In this document: one piece after another, positions 51,892 to 63,700 of the stretch
Layout: every line of letters starts with the position of its first letter
Numbering within the stretch: the stretch's first letter is position 1
Source: Lates calcarifer
Lineage: Eukaryota; Chordata; Actinopteri; Centropomidae
DNA length: 64,000 nt
Assembly (NCBI RefSeq): GCF_001640805.2
Contig: NC_066848.1
Location: 12,572,592-12,636,591 of the forward strand
Reading direction: 5' to 3'
Made by a program: the position numbers and the translations under genes
Notes under the pieces: generated by a model
Database searches by the model: none
Seen by the model: the letters and a program-made list of their open reading frames with translations, nothing else
What the model was told of the DNA's origin: nothing

Positions 51892-52365
51892 TTAACTCTG
51901 TAATGTGTCTTGTGTCTTGTAGATAATGAAAAATCGCAGTAATATTAAAAGTGCACTCTATGGAAGCAAATAATGGCCATAAAGACTTAAATCCCATATG
52001 AAACTGAATACCTAATTGTGAAATTAAATCACTACTGAATAATTGTTGGAATTTAAATAATTTAATTTATAGCTCTTAAATATTTTACATTGATAACCAT
52101 CTATCTGAATTTATGCAGTCCAAATTCCCTCCTTTCTTTCTTCTTTATTTAAGTAGTCAGTTTCAAGTTGTGCAATTTCAAGAACTACATTGCCAGTACA
52201 TAAATGTTTAGGTTTCATAAATTCTGATCATCAGACTGTATCAAATCTTCTCAAATTCAGTAGGCTCAATTTGCCTGTGTTCAGATCTGGATGTTCTGAT
52301 CTTAATTTCTCTCTATCTTTCTCTATCTTGTGGGGAGTTATTGCAAGATTGAGCAAAAGTTGTGA

Positions 52366-55300
52366 CTAACATGTGAAGTCGTAGAACCAGGCCTCAAGGC
52401 GATCCACTAGACAGGTCGTCCACTCATGCAGCGTCACCTTGCTGTTCCTGTTACGGTCACATGACCTGCAAACACAGCACAGTATAACACATGGTGACCT
52501 CAGAATACAGCACCAGCAGACAACAGAGCAATTGCATATTTTTATGAACCTGAGCATGTGTTCAAAAATGACTTTTTGTTTAGGTACACACAAAGATTAA
52601 AGACATATCCATATGTGTAGAAACAACTGCATTGGGGTTTTTCAACAGCCATTGTCTTTCAGTTCACCCTACAGCATTATCTCTGAAGGGTACTCCTTCA
52701 ATTTGTGTTAATCCATGGGCAGCGGGAGACACAGTGGGTAATAAACATTATCATTGCTGGGAATGGCTTGACATTGACACAGCCAGCCCAACTCCCACAA
52801 AACCTGTCATTGCAGAGTGACAGAGAAATGAGAGGTTGGGTGGGAGTAGGGATGGTAGAGAAAGGGGGAGAGACGGAAGAATGAAAGCATGAGAAGAGTG
52901 AAAACGTGAGAGGGATTGACAGAGAAGGGAGGCTGAAGATAAGTCTATTTGTAGGAGAGATGAAAGGAAAGTAGGAAGCGCAGAAGAGAAAGTGCTTCAA
53001 CATGGAGGAGGAGTAAGATGATGGAGAGATGGTGTGGTCATGAAATGGGAGGGGAAGAAGGCACAGGAAGCAGGGATTGGCATGGCGGATGAATGGATAG
53101 ATGTCACGCAGAGAGAACAGCATGGTGGGAGGTGCAACTTGGTCACAGAGCGGGGGCGAAATGCATCGCGGTGTGACATTTTTAACCCTTGGTGTTTCAG
53201 TAATTAGCCGAAAAATAACATAACGCAAGAGACAGAAGGTTCACATGATGAATCTTTGTGTGACATAAGGTGAACATAGTGAGCAACGCCATCCTTGCCT
53301 TGTTGACCACTCAGTCACCTTATGGCAAGCAAGATTTTACCTCTTATCAAGTAAGTCCTGTAGTCCTAGAGTTTTTCCTCCTGCACAATACATGCAACAC
53401 TAAAAATGAATCATTAGTTAGTATATAAATGCTGTGACGGTATATGCATCTTACTTGGCAACATGTCTGCTGCACAGACGCCAAAACTGAATTCATTCAC
53501 ATTTAAGTTGACTAAACTAATCATCATATGACATCTTCATGTTATCCAATAGCTAAAATTATTGGAAACGCCCCCCATAGCTTTAGCTGCTGGAGGTGGG
53601 ACTGACTGGAAGAAAGGTGTAGCGCAGTGCTCCAGAGGCATCTTCTTATAATACAGCTTCCTCAGGTCCTTGCGGCTTCAACTTGCCATCTTTGTTCTTG
53701 TCCAGCAGGGTAAATCTTTGCTATAGAAAGAGAGAGATAAAAGTAATCGTGGAAAAGAAGCAAACTGTTCAACTTAAAATTCTTGGCACTGTTTCTTTAA
53801 TTGCTATTGCAATGCATGAAATAAACACACACTGTTAGCCATGCTAACAACACAGCTCTAAGGATGGCTGTGTTGGTCAGTACACCACTGTGGGCTATGC
53901 TCTCAACAACTATTGGATGGATTTCCATGAAATTTTGTGTTTTGATTCTTCATCACTTCACCATAATTCCCATTGACTATATATAATGAACATTTTGATT
54001 TGATACCTGCAAAACTCATGACATTCCCATCGGCCCCAAATGTGCTTTATATTTAGTGCTAATTAACAAATGTTAGCATGCTAATATGCTAAACTGAGAT
54101 GGTGAACATAGTAAACATTATGTCTGCTAAATGTCAGCATGTTAGTATTGCCACTGTGAATACGTTAGCATGGGTTCTTAGTTTTGTGTTTTGCAACAAA
54201 AAGTTCTAAATTTATCCAGGCCAGAGTTAATTGATAAACAAAAGATGCATAAAATACTACAGAAATCATTTTACTCCAAAATACTGTATATCATTTTTCA
54301 TTTAATCAAAATAATGCATGACTTTTCTTTTAATTCATTTGAGGCCAGGAGGTCAAGGTGGCTGGCGGGAGGATATTAAGTTATCCCTCCATTCACCATC
54401 TTATTGAATAATTTAGTGATTATTGACCAAATCCTATTTATACATGGTGCTCTTGAGAGCCACTGTCTCACTCTATGGATGACCACACCGCGAGCAACAC
54501 AAGAACTTGCCACTTACAGTAAGTTGTTAACATCGATTTCTCTCCAGACAAGCACAGTTTGTATGCTAGCGCGATGATGGTGTCTGGTGTCAAAAACAAC
54601 TTTATGTTCAGTGTTAAGTTGCTCTTGGAGTGAAAGTGATTCCCCGGTATGTTTTTTTTTTCTGTCTATAGTTTCTTGTTATGGGTATTGATTTCATTTG
54701 CATCATTAGCTGAGGTCATTATGGATCATAAATCATGTTTACTACTCTTCTTAGCTTTTCCCTGTGGATGCAGACTTTTATTGTCTGTCAGTCTGATGTA
54801 AAGGCTCATTTCAAGCCTGTCGTTTTCAGCTACCTGTGCTAGTTGTGTCCTCTGGGTGTGGCTGAGGCAGCTCTGGGGTGGGGCACCAGGTGCGTAGGAC
54901 TCCCCCATTCGACTCAGGAGCAGAAACCAGTCCATAAGACGATATGGAAACTGGCCTAACTCTTCTTCAGTGCATTTACCCTTGGGGACTGAACAAGAGA
55001 GACAACGGAGCTAGAAGACTGCAGTGCATAGTGGAAATTTCTGTGTAATATCTAATGCTGCATGTGTGTGTGTTTACCCAGACAGGGTCCTGTGTGAGCC
55101 AGTCCAGTGCGGCGTCTCTTTCTGCAGGCTTCTTTATGCAGCAAACACTCATTCCCATAGGTTTTTCCCAGAACACTGCACACTGGTGCCCTCTGCCTGA
55201 TTGCATGAGCCAGTGCCCACATGCAAAACTAAATGTGAGGATGGATCATACAGTGTTCACAGCTGGATTAAATGAACTGCTGTAGTTTATGATTTCATCG

Positions 55301-57307
55301 CAAACTTTACACCTTCCCTAGTTTTATATGAGTATCATTAACAAATCCAAAAGCAGTGAATGCTTAACCTTACATCAATATAGTATGTGTGCAAACATTT
55401 CAGTACATTTACTGGTCAAAAACAAACTGTAGTTAATTTAAATACTTTGAGGTGTTTACCGTGGACAGGACTGAGGACAAACACACTTGGGCATCGGGAC
55501 TCCATTTTCCTCAACAACCTGGCACCAAGATCCCACTGGACCATAGCAGTTCAGCAACTTACAAAGCTTTTCTGAAACAGGAAGAAACAGCCTGGTTGCG
55601 GCATCATTTTTCTGTTTTCCTAGTTTTCCATCTGTGTTTACTCCCCCCAGTTTCAGGCCACTTGTTAAGCTTTACTGATCAATGGTGTTTGTCAGAGAGT
55701 GACAGATGGAAAAATTAGGAAGTTGCAGTAAATGAATGAGTTGATCGCCTGACTTGTAATCATTGCTATACATTCAATTCTTGGTCCAGAATGCCATATT
55801 GTGCACATATGAGACCCAGAACAGAAAGACATACACACAGTAAGAGACTGCTCTTTGAATTAGATTTTTATAGATTACTGGTCATATCCTTAGCACAGAA
55901 TCTGTTAGTGATCTAGCCCTTTTAAACTATAAGATGAGACTGGGTTTGTTGTATTAAGTCACCAAATGTCCTATTTTAATTGCAGTGAAAATATCTTCAG
56001 TTGGAAGTTCATACATATAGATCCTTATCTACTTATTCTTCTCATCATACATGTTAATATATGGATTTTGGACCATGGAAAGAGAGCAAATACCCTTACT
56101 TCCTGAACTTCATTAAAGAAATATACAACTATAACGCAGTCAAGCAAATCCTCTACTGTATTGAACATTAAAGTCTTACCTGGCTCTACTCTGCCAATAT
56201 ATGGTCTCAGCCTCTCCTCAGCTTGTTTCTGTCTGCGCTGGGCTCTGCCTCCCTGACACACACAAACACACGCACATACATTGCTGTCTTATCAGCAGTG
56301 GACTATTGGGCTACGCCGACCCAAAAGTGGATGACTGCATTGAGACATTTTGGAAAAAGAACTTGCAACCCTAGCCGATGCCTACTAGTCAAACAGGGGA
56401 CCTGCAGTGGAACTGCCAGTAATGAACCCAGACTGGGACATGAGAACATACAAAGATTTTCTTGAGAGATAGAAGCCATGGAAAATCATGAGTGGCTATT
56501 ATTTACTTGCACCATGAAGATGGATGAATCTTATGTCATATAGTTTTATGTGTATATACAGTGTATAGCTATATGTAATTTTACTACATACAGTGTACCC
56601 TGTACTGTGTATATACACTGCTGCTGCTCATGCAGGCACACATGGACACAGTGTTCTGATGGTTCCGTATTCTAGGCAGAGGATGAAAGGATCATTGTCA
56701 TTCCAGAGGCATGCACTAAACTCAGGTATAAACTTGTCTTTATCTTAAACTTTGGATCATGAACCAAAATAATGTATCCTGACATGACAATAATTTAAGT
56801 GTAATGTAAATTAATTATTCTGAACTATAAAATCATAGAATGGAACCACAGTCAAAATGGTATGTGTGCTACAGCACATCCATCTCCCCTCGACATCCAA
56901 ACTTCTATCTCCAGAAACTTTGTAGTCTGCGCCAGGTCCACATCTGCCCCCAATGTCCTCCCTGATCAGATGGGAAACAGGTGCACAGATGCAAAATACC
57001 AGAGCCACATTTTATTACAACAGAAAATACCATTTAACACCTATAACAGAGCAGTCATGATCACTGTAGCAGAAAAGAGGTGAGGAGAGATTGTGTATGT
57101 TGTTTAGAGTTGCACCCCTGGTCTCTCAGATTATAAATCGATAATATGATTACCCCTTTAAAAAAATTGTACCCAACTAACTTAATAGTTTTAATGCATG
57201 TTCAGCATGACTGTTCTTGCATCAACATACAAGGTTAGACTCACCAGGGCTGTACAAATGTGAAGACTGAGGAGCAGAAACAAGGTAAAGGTCAAGCCCA
57301 GGCTCAT
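52366..57307 (-). CDS. Compact SPARC-family matricellular protein
   Basis: Seven minus-strand exons: 57245-57307 (start), 56180-56252, 55460-55571, 55078-55196, 54834-54988, 53607-53720, 52366-52465; 244 residues with the exon-6 frame restored (human SPARC 303). Residues 1-21 are a signal peptide. Residues ~48-122 are a follistatin/Kazal domain (KLCKLLNCYGPVGSWCQ, PKCVCPQSCP, PVCSVLGKTYGNECLLHKEAC, AHTGPC). The extracellular calcium-binding domain follows: EEELGQFPYRLMDWFLLLSR, then two EF-hands, DKNKDGKLKPQD and DRNRNSKVTLHE, with MPLEHCATPFFQSCD between them as in SPARC (PMEHCTTRFFETCD). Family members bind collagen and calcium in the matrix. Oddities: almost no acidic N-terminal domain, the SPARC helix region before EF-hand 1 is missing, and the end is an unusual DRLEAWFYDFTC. 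Exon 6 has one extra base (run at 53668-53671); uncorrected it stops soon after KPQGPEEAVL. Which SPARC paralog this is I cannot say. A candidate poly(A) signal is TTTATT at 52144-52149. Confidence 0.82.
53880..54175 (+). repeat. Teleost interspersed repeat (same family as 7.29-7.43 kb)
   Basis: CAACTATTGGATGGATTTCCATGAAATTTTGTG, then GTTAGCATGCTAATATGCTAAACTGAGATGGTGAACATAG and CAGCATGTTAGTATTGCCACTGTGA. This is the typical body and tail of the family; located in an intron of the SPARC-like gene. Confidence 0.7.
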
Positions 57308-57900
57308 GGTTGAGACACAGGAGGAAGCTGACAGATTTTCCTGCAAGAAAAACATACTGGACTAAATCTTTGTAGCACATTGAGCATATGGGATTAAAAA
57401 AGAAAACATCATAGCTAGACATTTGTGTCTATTATTGCCATCATCATCATCTCTCTCTTTACATTTCATATCAGTTACATTTGAGGTAAAATCTGAAAAA
57501 TAAATAGTGCTGAGGGATCAATTTTGCATGATCAAGCTCTGATAATAGATGCTTTTTTCCCTCATTTTTCTTTCTTCATTCTTAGTGGTGGTGTCATTTA
57601 CCGACTATTACAGTATTTCCAGTCTTTCCCATAATGTAGCAGGAAACAATGCACCTCATTGAGTCTCAAGAAAACAATAATTTTCCATCACAGAGGAAAC
57701 CGAGGGTTGAATTACACGGAAAGGACATTCAGCTTTCAGTTGAGGAAGTTGTTACCGTCTAACAAGTCATTTTCCATCCCCATGACTGCTTGAAAAAAAC
57801 ATCTTACCAGAGCCTCTGTCACTCCTCTCCTCTGTTGTTATTCCCTTGTTCTTCTCCTTTCCTTGTTTCCAGATAGTCTACCCTTTTCTCTCAGTCTCTC
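57308..57900 (-). other. 5' untranslated exons of the SPARC-like gene
   Basis: The leader from the start codon up to an acceptor at 57341-57342 (TTTTCTTGCAG on the minus strand), and a likely untranslated first exon whose donor (GCTCTG followed by GTAAGATG) lies at about 57802-57813, extending from 57808 to about 57.9 kb. No TATA box was recognised. Confidence 0.4.
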
Positions 57901-58139
57901 TGGCTCCTGTGAGGGTGTATATGTTTAACAGCCCTCTTCAACAGTCTGTACTTTTTCTTTTCATTTGATCCATGTATTTTTGCACTCTTGCCATATTTAA
58001 CCCCTCCTCTCTGCTTCCCCCTGTACGGTATGTTTGACTTTCTTCCATCCACAATATGCTCCCTGTTGATTGCGGCTGAGTGCACAGGTATCTGATCCCA
58101 GTGTTAAGACATCTCGCAGTTGAATGTTGTTGAGATGGA

Positions 58140-58530
58140 ATATTACATTACATTACATGTACATTTAGTCATTTGGCAGATGCCTTTATCCAAAGTAACT
58201 TACAAGTGAGAGACAACACTTGGTATCACTGCAGTAGGAGACCTTAGATTGAGTACTAAGCACTAACCCTGTTGAATAAGACAAAGTGCATGGAGATCAG
58301 GTAAACAAGTGTACATTAAGTGCGAGTTAGGCATGTTAGGGTGTTAGAAGAGTTGGGAGAGGGGTAGCTCTCGGAGGAGAAGAGGCTTCAATTGATTCTT
58401 GAAGACAGAGAGGGATGCCACTGCCCTGATAACATTTGTGGCTCAATCCACCATCAGCGGAGGCCCAGCGGAGGCACAAACGAGAATAGTCTGGGCCTAT
58501 GGGGGAAGTAAAGGAGAGCAGTACCTACTG
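58140..58530 (+). repeat. Teleost interspersed repeat ('catttagtcatttggcagatgcctttatccaaag' family)
   Basis: Begins with TTACATTACATTACATG, then ACATTTAGTCATTTGGCAGATGCC and TTATCCAAAGTAACTTACAAG, followed by the typical body GATTCTTGAAGACAGAG and GGCTCAATCCACCATCAGCGG. One of the most common repeats in fish genomes. The frame at 57891-58085 is outside it and not taken as a gene. Confidence 0.8.
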
Positions 58531-58639
58531 AGAGAGAGAGAGTAAAAAAGAGAAGCGGGGTGGTTTTCATTGAAGCTGGCACTGGTCCACAGATTTGCAA
58601 GCCAGGGAGAACATATGGTCACACATCTTCTCTCTCTTA

Positions 58640-58692
58640 AACTCATCTCTCTCTCTCTATCTCTCTCTCTTTCTCTCTCTCTTTCTCACATT
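58640..58692. repeat. CT microsatellite
   Basis: Mostly CT units interrupted by AT and TT. Confidence 0.85.
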
Positions 58693-59230
58693 TAAACTCC
58701 TTTTGTATTTCAGACGCACACATACACAACACACACCAAAGAGAGAGGAGAAATGTGCACAGAGGAGTGACAGCTCTGTTCAAGGCAATAATATGGAAAA
58801 TGGTGCTCTCTAGTGGTCATGGTGGCCAATAACAGTTTCACTGAATAGCAGCTATAAATACAGTGATTTAGGGTAACTGAGACTGGGCTGCCAACTGTGC
58901 AGAGCCAGCAGCTGCCTCAGGGCCCTTTATCATCAGGGGGCCTGAAAGCTCCATAGTCAGTGCATATGAGATGGTTTGTGAAAATCAGATATTTGTGAAA
59001 AATTATACCTATGTGCATGATTATATGTATGAAACCAAAAATGATCACAATATCAGTTACAATGATACCAACCTCAAAGCAACTCCTGCTTTATTACCTG
59101 CTTTGACTTCCTCTCTAATAATGTCTCTGTGTTCATAATTTACATGGGATCACAAACAGGGGCTCAGTAGAGGCCTAGACCCTTTTTTTTTTTCAAGAGG
59201 CCCCATGAAGGGATTTGGCTTTGTAAAAGG

Positions 59231-59261
<31 letters not shown>

Positions 59262-59270
59262 ACAGACACC
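59231..59270. repeat. CA microsatellite
   Basis: About 16 CA units with minor interruptions. Confidence 0.9.
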
Positions 59271-59309
59271 TCCTGTACAGGCAGAAGCCAACCCGGCTAA
59301 AAAAGAGAC

Positions 59310-59690
59310 AAAATTTGTTTGTTTATGGTTATTGTGTCTCCCTGTGGTTGTTTTGCATCTCTCTGTGTCTTTTCTGTCTCTTTGTAGTTGTTTTGTGTCT
59401 CTATATGGTAGTTTTGTGTCACTAAGGAAGTGTTGTGTCACTTTTACGACATTCTGCATCTCTTTCTAGTTGTTTAGTGTTTCTTTGTGGTTGTTTTGCA
59501 CCTCTCTGGATGTTTTGCATCTTTTTGTCTCTTCCAGGTTATTTTGTGTCTCTGCGGATGTTTTGTGTCTTGATGATTTACATATTTCCGGGGTGGCTTT
59601 GCGTCATTTGCGCCTCTTTGTAGGTGTTTAGTTTCCCTTTATGAATGTTTTGAGAATCATTTTCGTGGGTTTGTTTCTCTTTCTGGAATT
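59310..59690 (+). repeat. Degenerate tandem repeat, unit about 22-23 bp
   Basis: Reiterated units of the type TTGTGGTTGTTTTGTGTCTC with drift (GTAGTTGTTTTGTGTCTCT, TGGTAGTTTTGTGTCACT, GTGGTTGTTTTGCACCTCTC, GGATGTTTTGCATCTTTTTG). Sixteen or more units. Preceded by AGGGCCC/GGGGGCC-type sequence at 58.92-59.21 kb that often accompanies this satellite in fish. The frame at 59435-59623 lies inside it. Confidence 0.75.
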
Positions 59691-59879
59691 TCTTTGCAGC
59701 TGAGACCACGAGTATGACCATTCAGTAATGAATGAATGCATTAATTAAAGCCAATGAATCCTTTATAAATGGAACCTGATTAGAGAGTGTTACATCATAT
59801 TCGTGCTACTACTGTCTAATACTTAAAATGAAGTAATTACAATAACGCCAAATCCATAGTGACCACAGCTCAGCGCGCT

Positions 59880-60130
59880 CCTCTATGGTTATTGTAGTCT
59901 GACGTCACGTCAATGGCTGGCGGGAAAGCTGTAGTTTACAAGATGTAACAAAAATATAGACCCCGAAAAACTAAATTTGTTTATAAACCATAAAGACAAC
60001 AAACCACAAACTGTACACAGATACAGGCAGACGAGCACTTCAACGTTAGCAGGCAAAGCCACCCTTTGAGACCCAGGTGACATCTCTACGCTCCGCCCCG
60101 CTGGAAGCGAGAGGAGGAGGTTGTCGGAAT
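59880..60130 (+). promoter_or_regulatory. CpG-rich promoter of an unidentified plus-strand gene
   Basis: A palindromic CRE TGACGTCA (59900-59907), an E2F-like TGGCGGGAAA (59918-59927), and a GC box CTCCGCCCCGC (about 60091-60101), with many CpGs through 60.35 kb. Confidence 0.55.
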
Positions 60131-60730
60131 AAACTGCTCTGGGGAGTCAGTCGGTACCGTGTGGCCGTCTGTTTGTGGACAGTGTATTTACAAGACTAGG
60201 ATTTGTTTTACGTGAGGATTTCACATCGTTTTTACGTGGCCGTGTTTTGTTTACGCTCGCTCGTCGCTTTACGGACCGTGTTTTTCGGTCAGTAACGCTC
60301 GGTATCATCAGTTGGTCGGTGTTGACACTGTGACAGTGAAACTAACGGGTCGGTGGTACAGTAGCTTAGGGATATTTTTAACGTCACACTGGATATACTG
60401 AATTGGAAAAGCGAAACATTCCCCAACGTTTGCATGTTTATTTTCCAGTCTGCTCGTCTTAATTGTCCATTACTCCACGTAGTTGACTTGGTACAGAATA
60501 GACCTTATATTTTACACTAAGCTTACATAGCTTTACATTGAAGTTGTTTATTTACTATAGGCTATGGACTGACAATAACACGATCAGTGCAAAGAGTGTT
60601 TTAACTGAAAGTGAAAGGCTTATAGTACTTCTACTTTACAACATGTTGTCATTTACAATACAACGAACAAGTGGACTCCTTGCTGACCTACCGTCGAGGC
60701 TACAAACATGCTTTTAGCAGCATAATTCAG
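60100..60730 (+). other. Probable 5' untranslated first exon of an unidentified gene
   Basis: Ends at a strong donor, ATTCAG followed by GTAAGTG, at 60730-60737. The only short frame near the end (ATG at about 60643, 25 codons) stops within the exon, so it is likely leader sequence. The coding part would lie to the right of the window. Confidence 0.45.
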
Positions 60731-63700
60731 GTAAGTGTTATCATACAAGCTTACATAAGCCCTGTAAGAATTGTGAAATGGTGTGAAAACAGTTGAGGTG
60801 TGTTATCAATACTGCCTGTATTAAATCTCTCTGACTGGTTACGTGTGGCTACCAAACATGGTAGCCACTTTAACAGTACACAGAGAGTACAATGAAGTAT
60901 ACTATCAAATATAATGAGAGTATGTCTCAGTATGCTGAGCTTGTCAGTGGTCCTCCTCTGTGCTGCCCATTGAAGCAGAAGAGGCCATGTTTTCTAACGT
61001 CACAACATCAGCCCCCTACAGTCATAACACACCCTGAAAGAATCACTGTACCATGAATGATGATGGCCAGGTCTTTATGTAATAATACACAAAGTTACTA
61101 ATTATATAACAGAAACTGAGCACATTGTTTTCATAATGTAGATGATTTGGAATAATCTTGGAGAATTGCAGCTTATGTCAAGTGTCTCACCATGTCACAC
61201 TATCTCTGTACATGTTTCAATAGTTGATACTAAAAGGGAACTCAACCTTGTTTGAGATACTCCACTGAGATGTGTGTTCCTCATGCACATGTCTGGATTA
61301 AAGGGTAACTAAAGATGACTCATACGCCTTCATGCTCCACTCATGTCATAAAGTTAGATCCAGCAGACGGGAGAGTTCAAATTTAACCCGAGTTTTTATA
61401 CCATGCGGTGCTGCCTCACATATTCATATTTTTATACCACAACTGAAGTTGCTGTCAGTCAAGACAAGTGTGTGTGACTGTGCGTGCTTTTGTGTGTGTG
61501 TGTGTATGTGTGTACCATTTTAGGCTATGATCCATTACAGCCCAGACAGTGCAAAGCGCCATGGCATAAACGCGCCAGTACACATTAGGATAAGGCATGA
61601 CTGATTGCCCTTAGTGTAAGTGAGACGGACACTCCTATGGTGTCCCAGTGTTTGGGTGGGGTTGCATTTGCACACACACACATGCAAATCTATGTGTGTG
61701 TTCCTCAGGCACCTGTTGGCAAGGCTCCTGGAGCGCCACCTTGGCTGAGGGTGTGTTTACAATCGGATTCCCCCCAAAACAACAGCTGAATGTCTCCACT
61801 GTGCACCTGCCTGCTAAAGACCCCCCAAACTGCAGTTCAATATGTGAATGTTTTTCTAGACTGTTTGAGCCCTAAACATCAGCGTCACTGTTCTTTGTAA
61901 CCTAGCTATGCATGAAGATACAAGTTATACACATTACCCTGTGAATAGTAGTCATTCCACATAGTATTTTTGAAGGGCAGCCTCTGAGGCCAACAGATAA
62001 GATGATCAAGTGTGCTTGTGTACAGCTAAAAGGTACTATTGGCAGCTCAGAGAAGTGTTGAGTCATTTGTACAACAATGCCAGAAATCACAGACTGAGCG
62101 AGTCAGCATCTCAAGGTGAGTGATTTGTATCGTCAGACTGGTAGACATAAGCAGTTTGCAGTCATCCTCTCCACTGTAGGTGTTATATTTACTGTATATT
62201 ATCTTTTTTTCATATATTAGAACAAAACAGACATAGTGTATCTCTCACTAATCCTTGTTCTTTCCTGTATTTTTTTTCTGACCCTCAAGACTAGACTAGC
62301 AAGGATCTAATAGTGGAGTACTTAAAATATGCAGAGATGAAGTCATACAAGATAATACATTGCGGTTATAACTTTGCATCTGGTCTTTCATGTGTGTTTT
62401 GCGGTGTTGTGCTAAGAGCCTAGCGACTTGATTTGACTTTGACTTTTGTCTGATCCTCTGTGCCCTTTTCTCTCTCTGTATGGGGCCTATCATTAGAGCT
62501 ATACTTAGCCACGCTTATCAGTTCCGTCGTTCCCTCGGTAAGACCACAGATGTTTAAGGGCTTTTAATAGCTCAATGCGTAGTAGAGTATAGACACACGA
62601 TCCCAGATACACTGACACAGGGTCAGGCGCTTGGGGCAAAAATGTCCTTCAGAGATCAGGAAATGCCCTCAAAATCATAATCAAAATACCAGAATGCTCT
62701 AATATATATGAGTAGTCTTCGAATATTGCCTTCATATTTTATTTTAGTGTTGATTCTTGCGAGTATGTGGGATGACTGTGGTGTCTTCAACAAGGTGATT
62801 GTTTATACTGTATTCAGATGGAAAAAAACCCCAAAACATCTGAAAACAGCTGAAGATGTAGCCTGAGGTAATAGACATTTAGAAGTGGAGAGTAAAAATG
62901 TTGGCCTATATACTACAGCACCAACAGAGCATAAACAGCTAATATGCTGAAAAAAGAAAAATGAAAGATGGTAAAGAAAGAAATGAAAGATGGATGGCAT
63001 GGTTGAGGACAGTGATGAGTGATACCTTAACAGTCCTCTTATTTGGGGTGCGTTATGAGGCACAATTTTGAACTCTTCTATTATATCAGATTATAGGTTG
63101 TTTTCAGCTGATGTTTTCTATTATGTGCTTTCAGAAAGCAGTAATATTATGTGGAGTGAGTTGAGCACATGGATCCCTCTGTTCTTTTGATTCAAATAGT
63201 GTTTGCACAGGTGTCATTTAGAAGACAGTGCAGGGTGGTAGCAGCAGATGTATGGCGTTATTGGCTTGATGATACCTTTTATTGCTAGGATACACTGAAC
63301 AGCTGCTGAAATCATTTTGTCCATAGACATTTTTAACTTGCCATAGCAGGAAAAGCATAGATAGCTCAGTTTGTGTGAAAGTGAGACAGTATGTATAATA
63401 CTGGAACCCAGACACAGAACCAGTTGAATGGAATTCAGCTGTTGTTAACTTGTTATTTATACCTGTGTTTTTCCTACTGTGACAGTATAATCTGTGACTG
63501 TTGACTGTGCTATTTGCCCTCTTCAATAATTATATTGGTTTTAGTTATATTTGAATAGATTGGACATTTGTTATGCAAGCCATAAAATATATCTTGCTGT
63601 ATGTAGTCGTCGGCTTATTTGAAGACAAATGTGCATAATCAAAAGCTTCTGCCTTCCCAGGGTACACCCACATAGGTATCTTCACTTTGCCTGATTAGAC

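Larger units (their letters stand above)
46421..52365. other. Long non-coding spacer NDNF-like / SPARC-like
   Basis: Nearly 6 kb without a supported exon. It contains a GA microsatellite, a 'aatagtttggcattttgg' repeat fragment, C-rich and G-rich tracts (48417-48446, 49850-49960, 50047-50070), CT-rich stretches (50960-51300) and an A+T-balanced, low-repeat segment around 49080-49270. Many Ser/Leu/Phe-rich or Ser/Pro-rich frames here come from the CT-rich sequence. A perfect-arm hairpin lies at 48176-48269. Confidence 0.55.

Noticed and set aside
52698..53228. 176-codon minus frame
   Set aside because: Purine-biased AG-rich DNA on the plus strand creates a Ser/Pro/Phe-rich translation; it falls in an intron of the SPARC-like gene.
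55115..55285. Alternative upstream acceptor and reading frame for the SPARC-like Kazal exon
   Set aside because: At first it looked as if the Kazal exon needed further indels, but using the acceptor at 55197-55198 joins CPR to QRAPVCSVLGK in phase, so no extra frameshift is needed.
62497..62538. 42-nt candidate micro-exon
   Set aside because: Acceptor and donor look reasonable but there is no identifiable protein and no way to test the phase; left as a note only.
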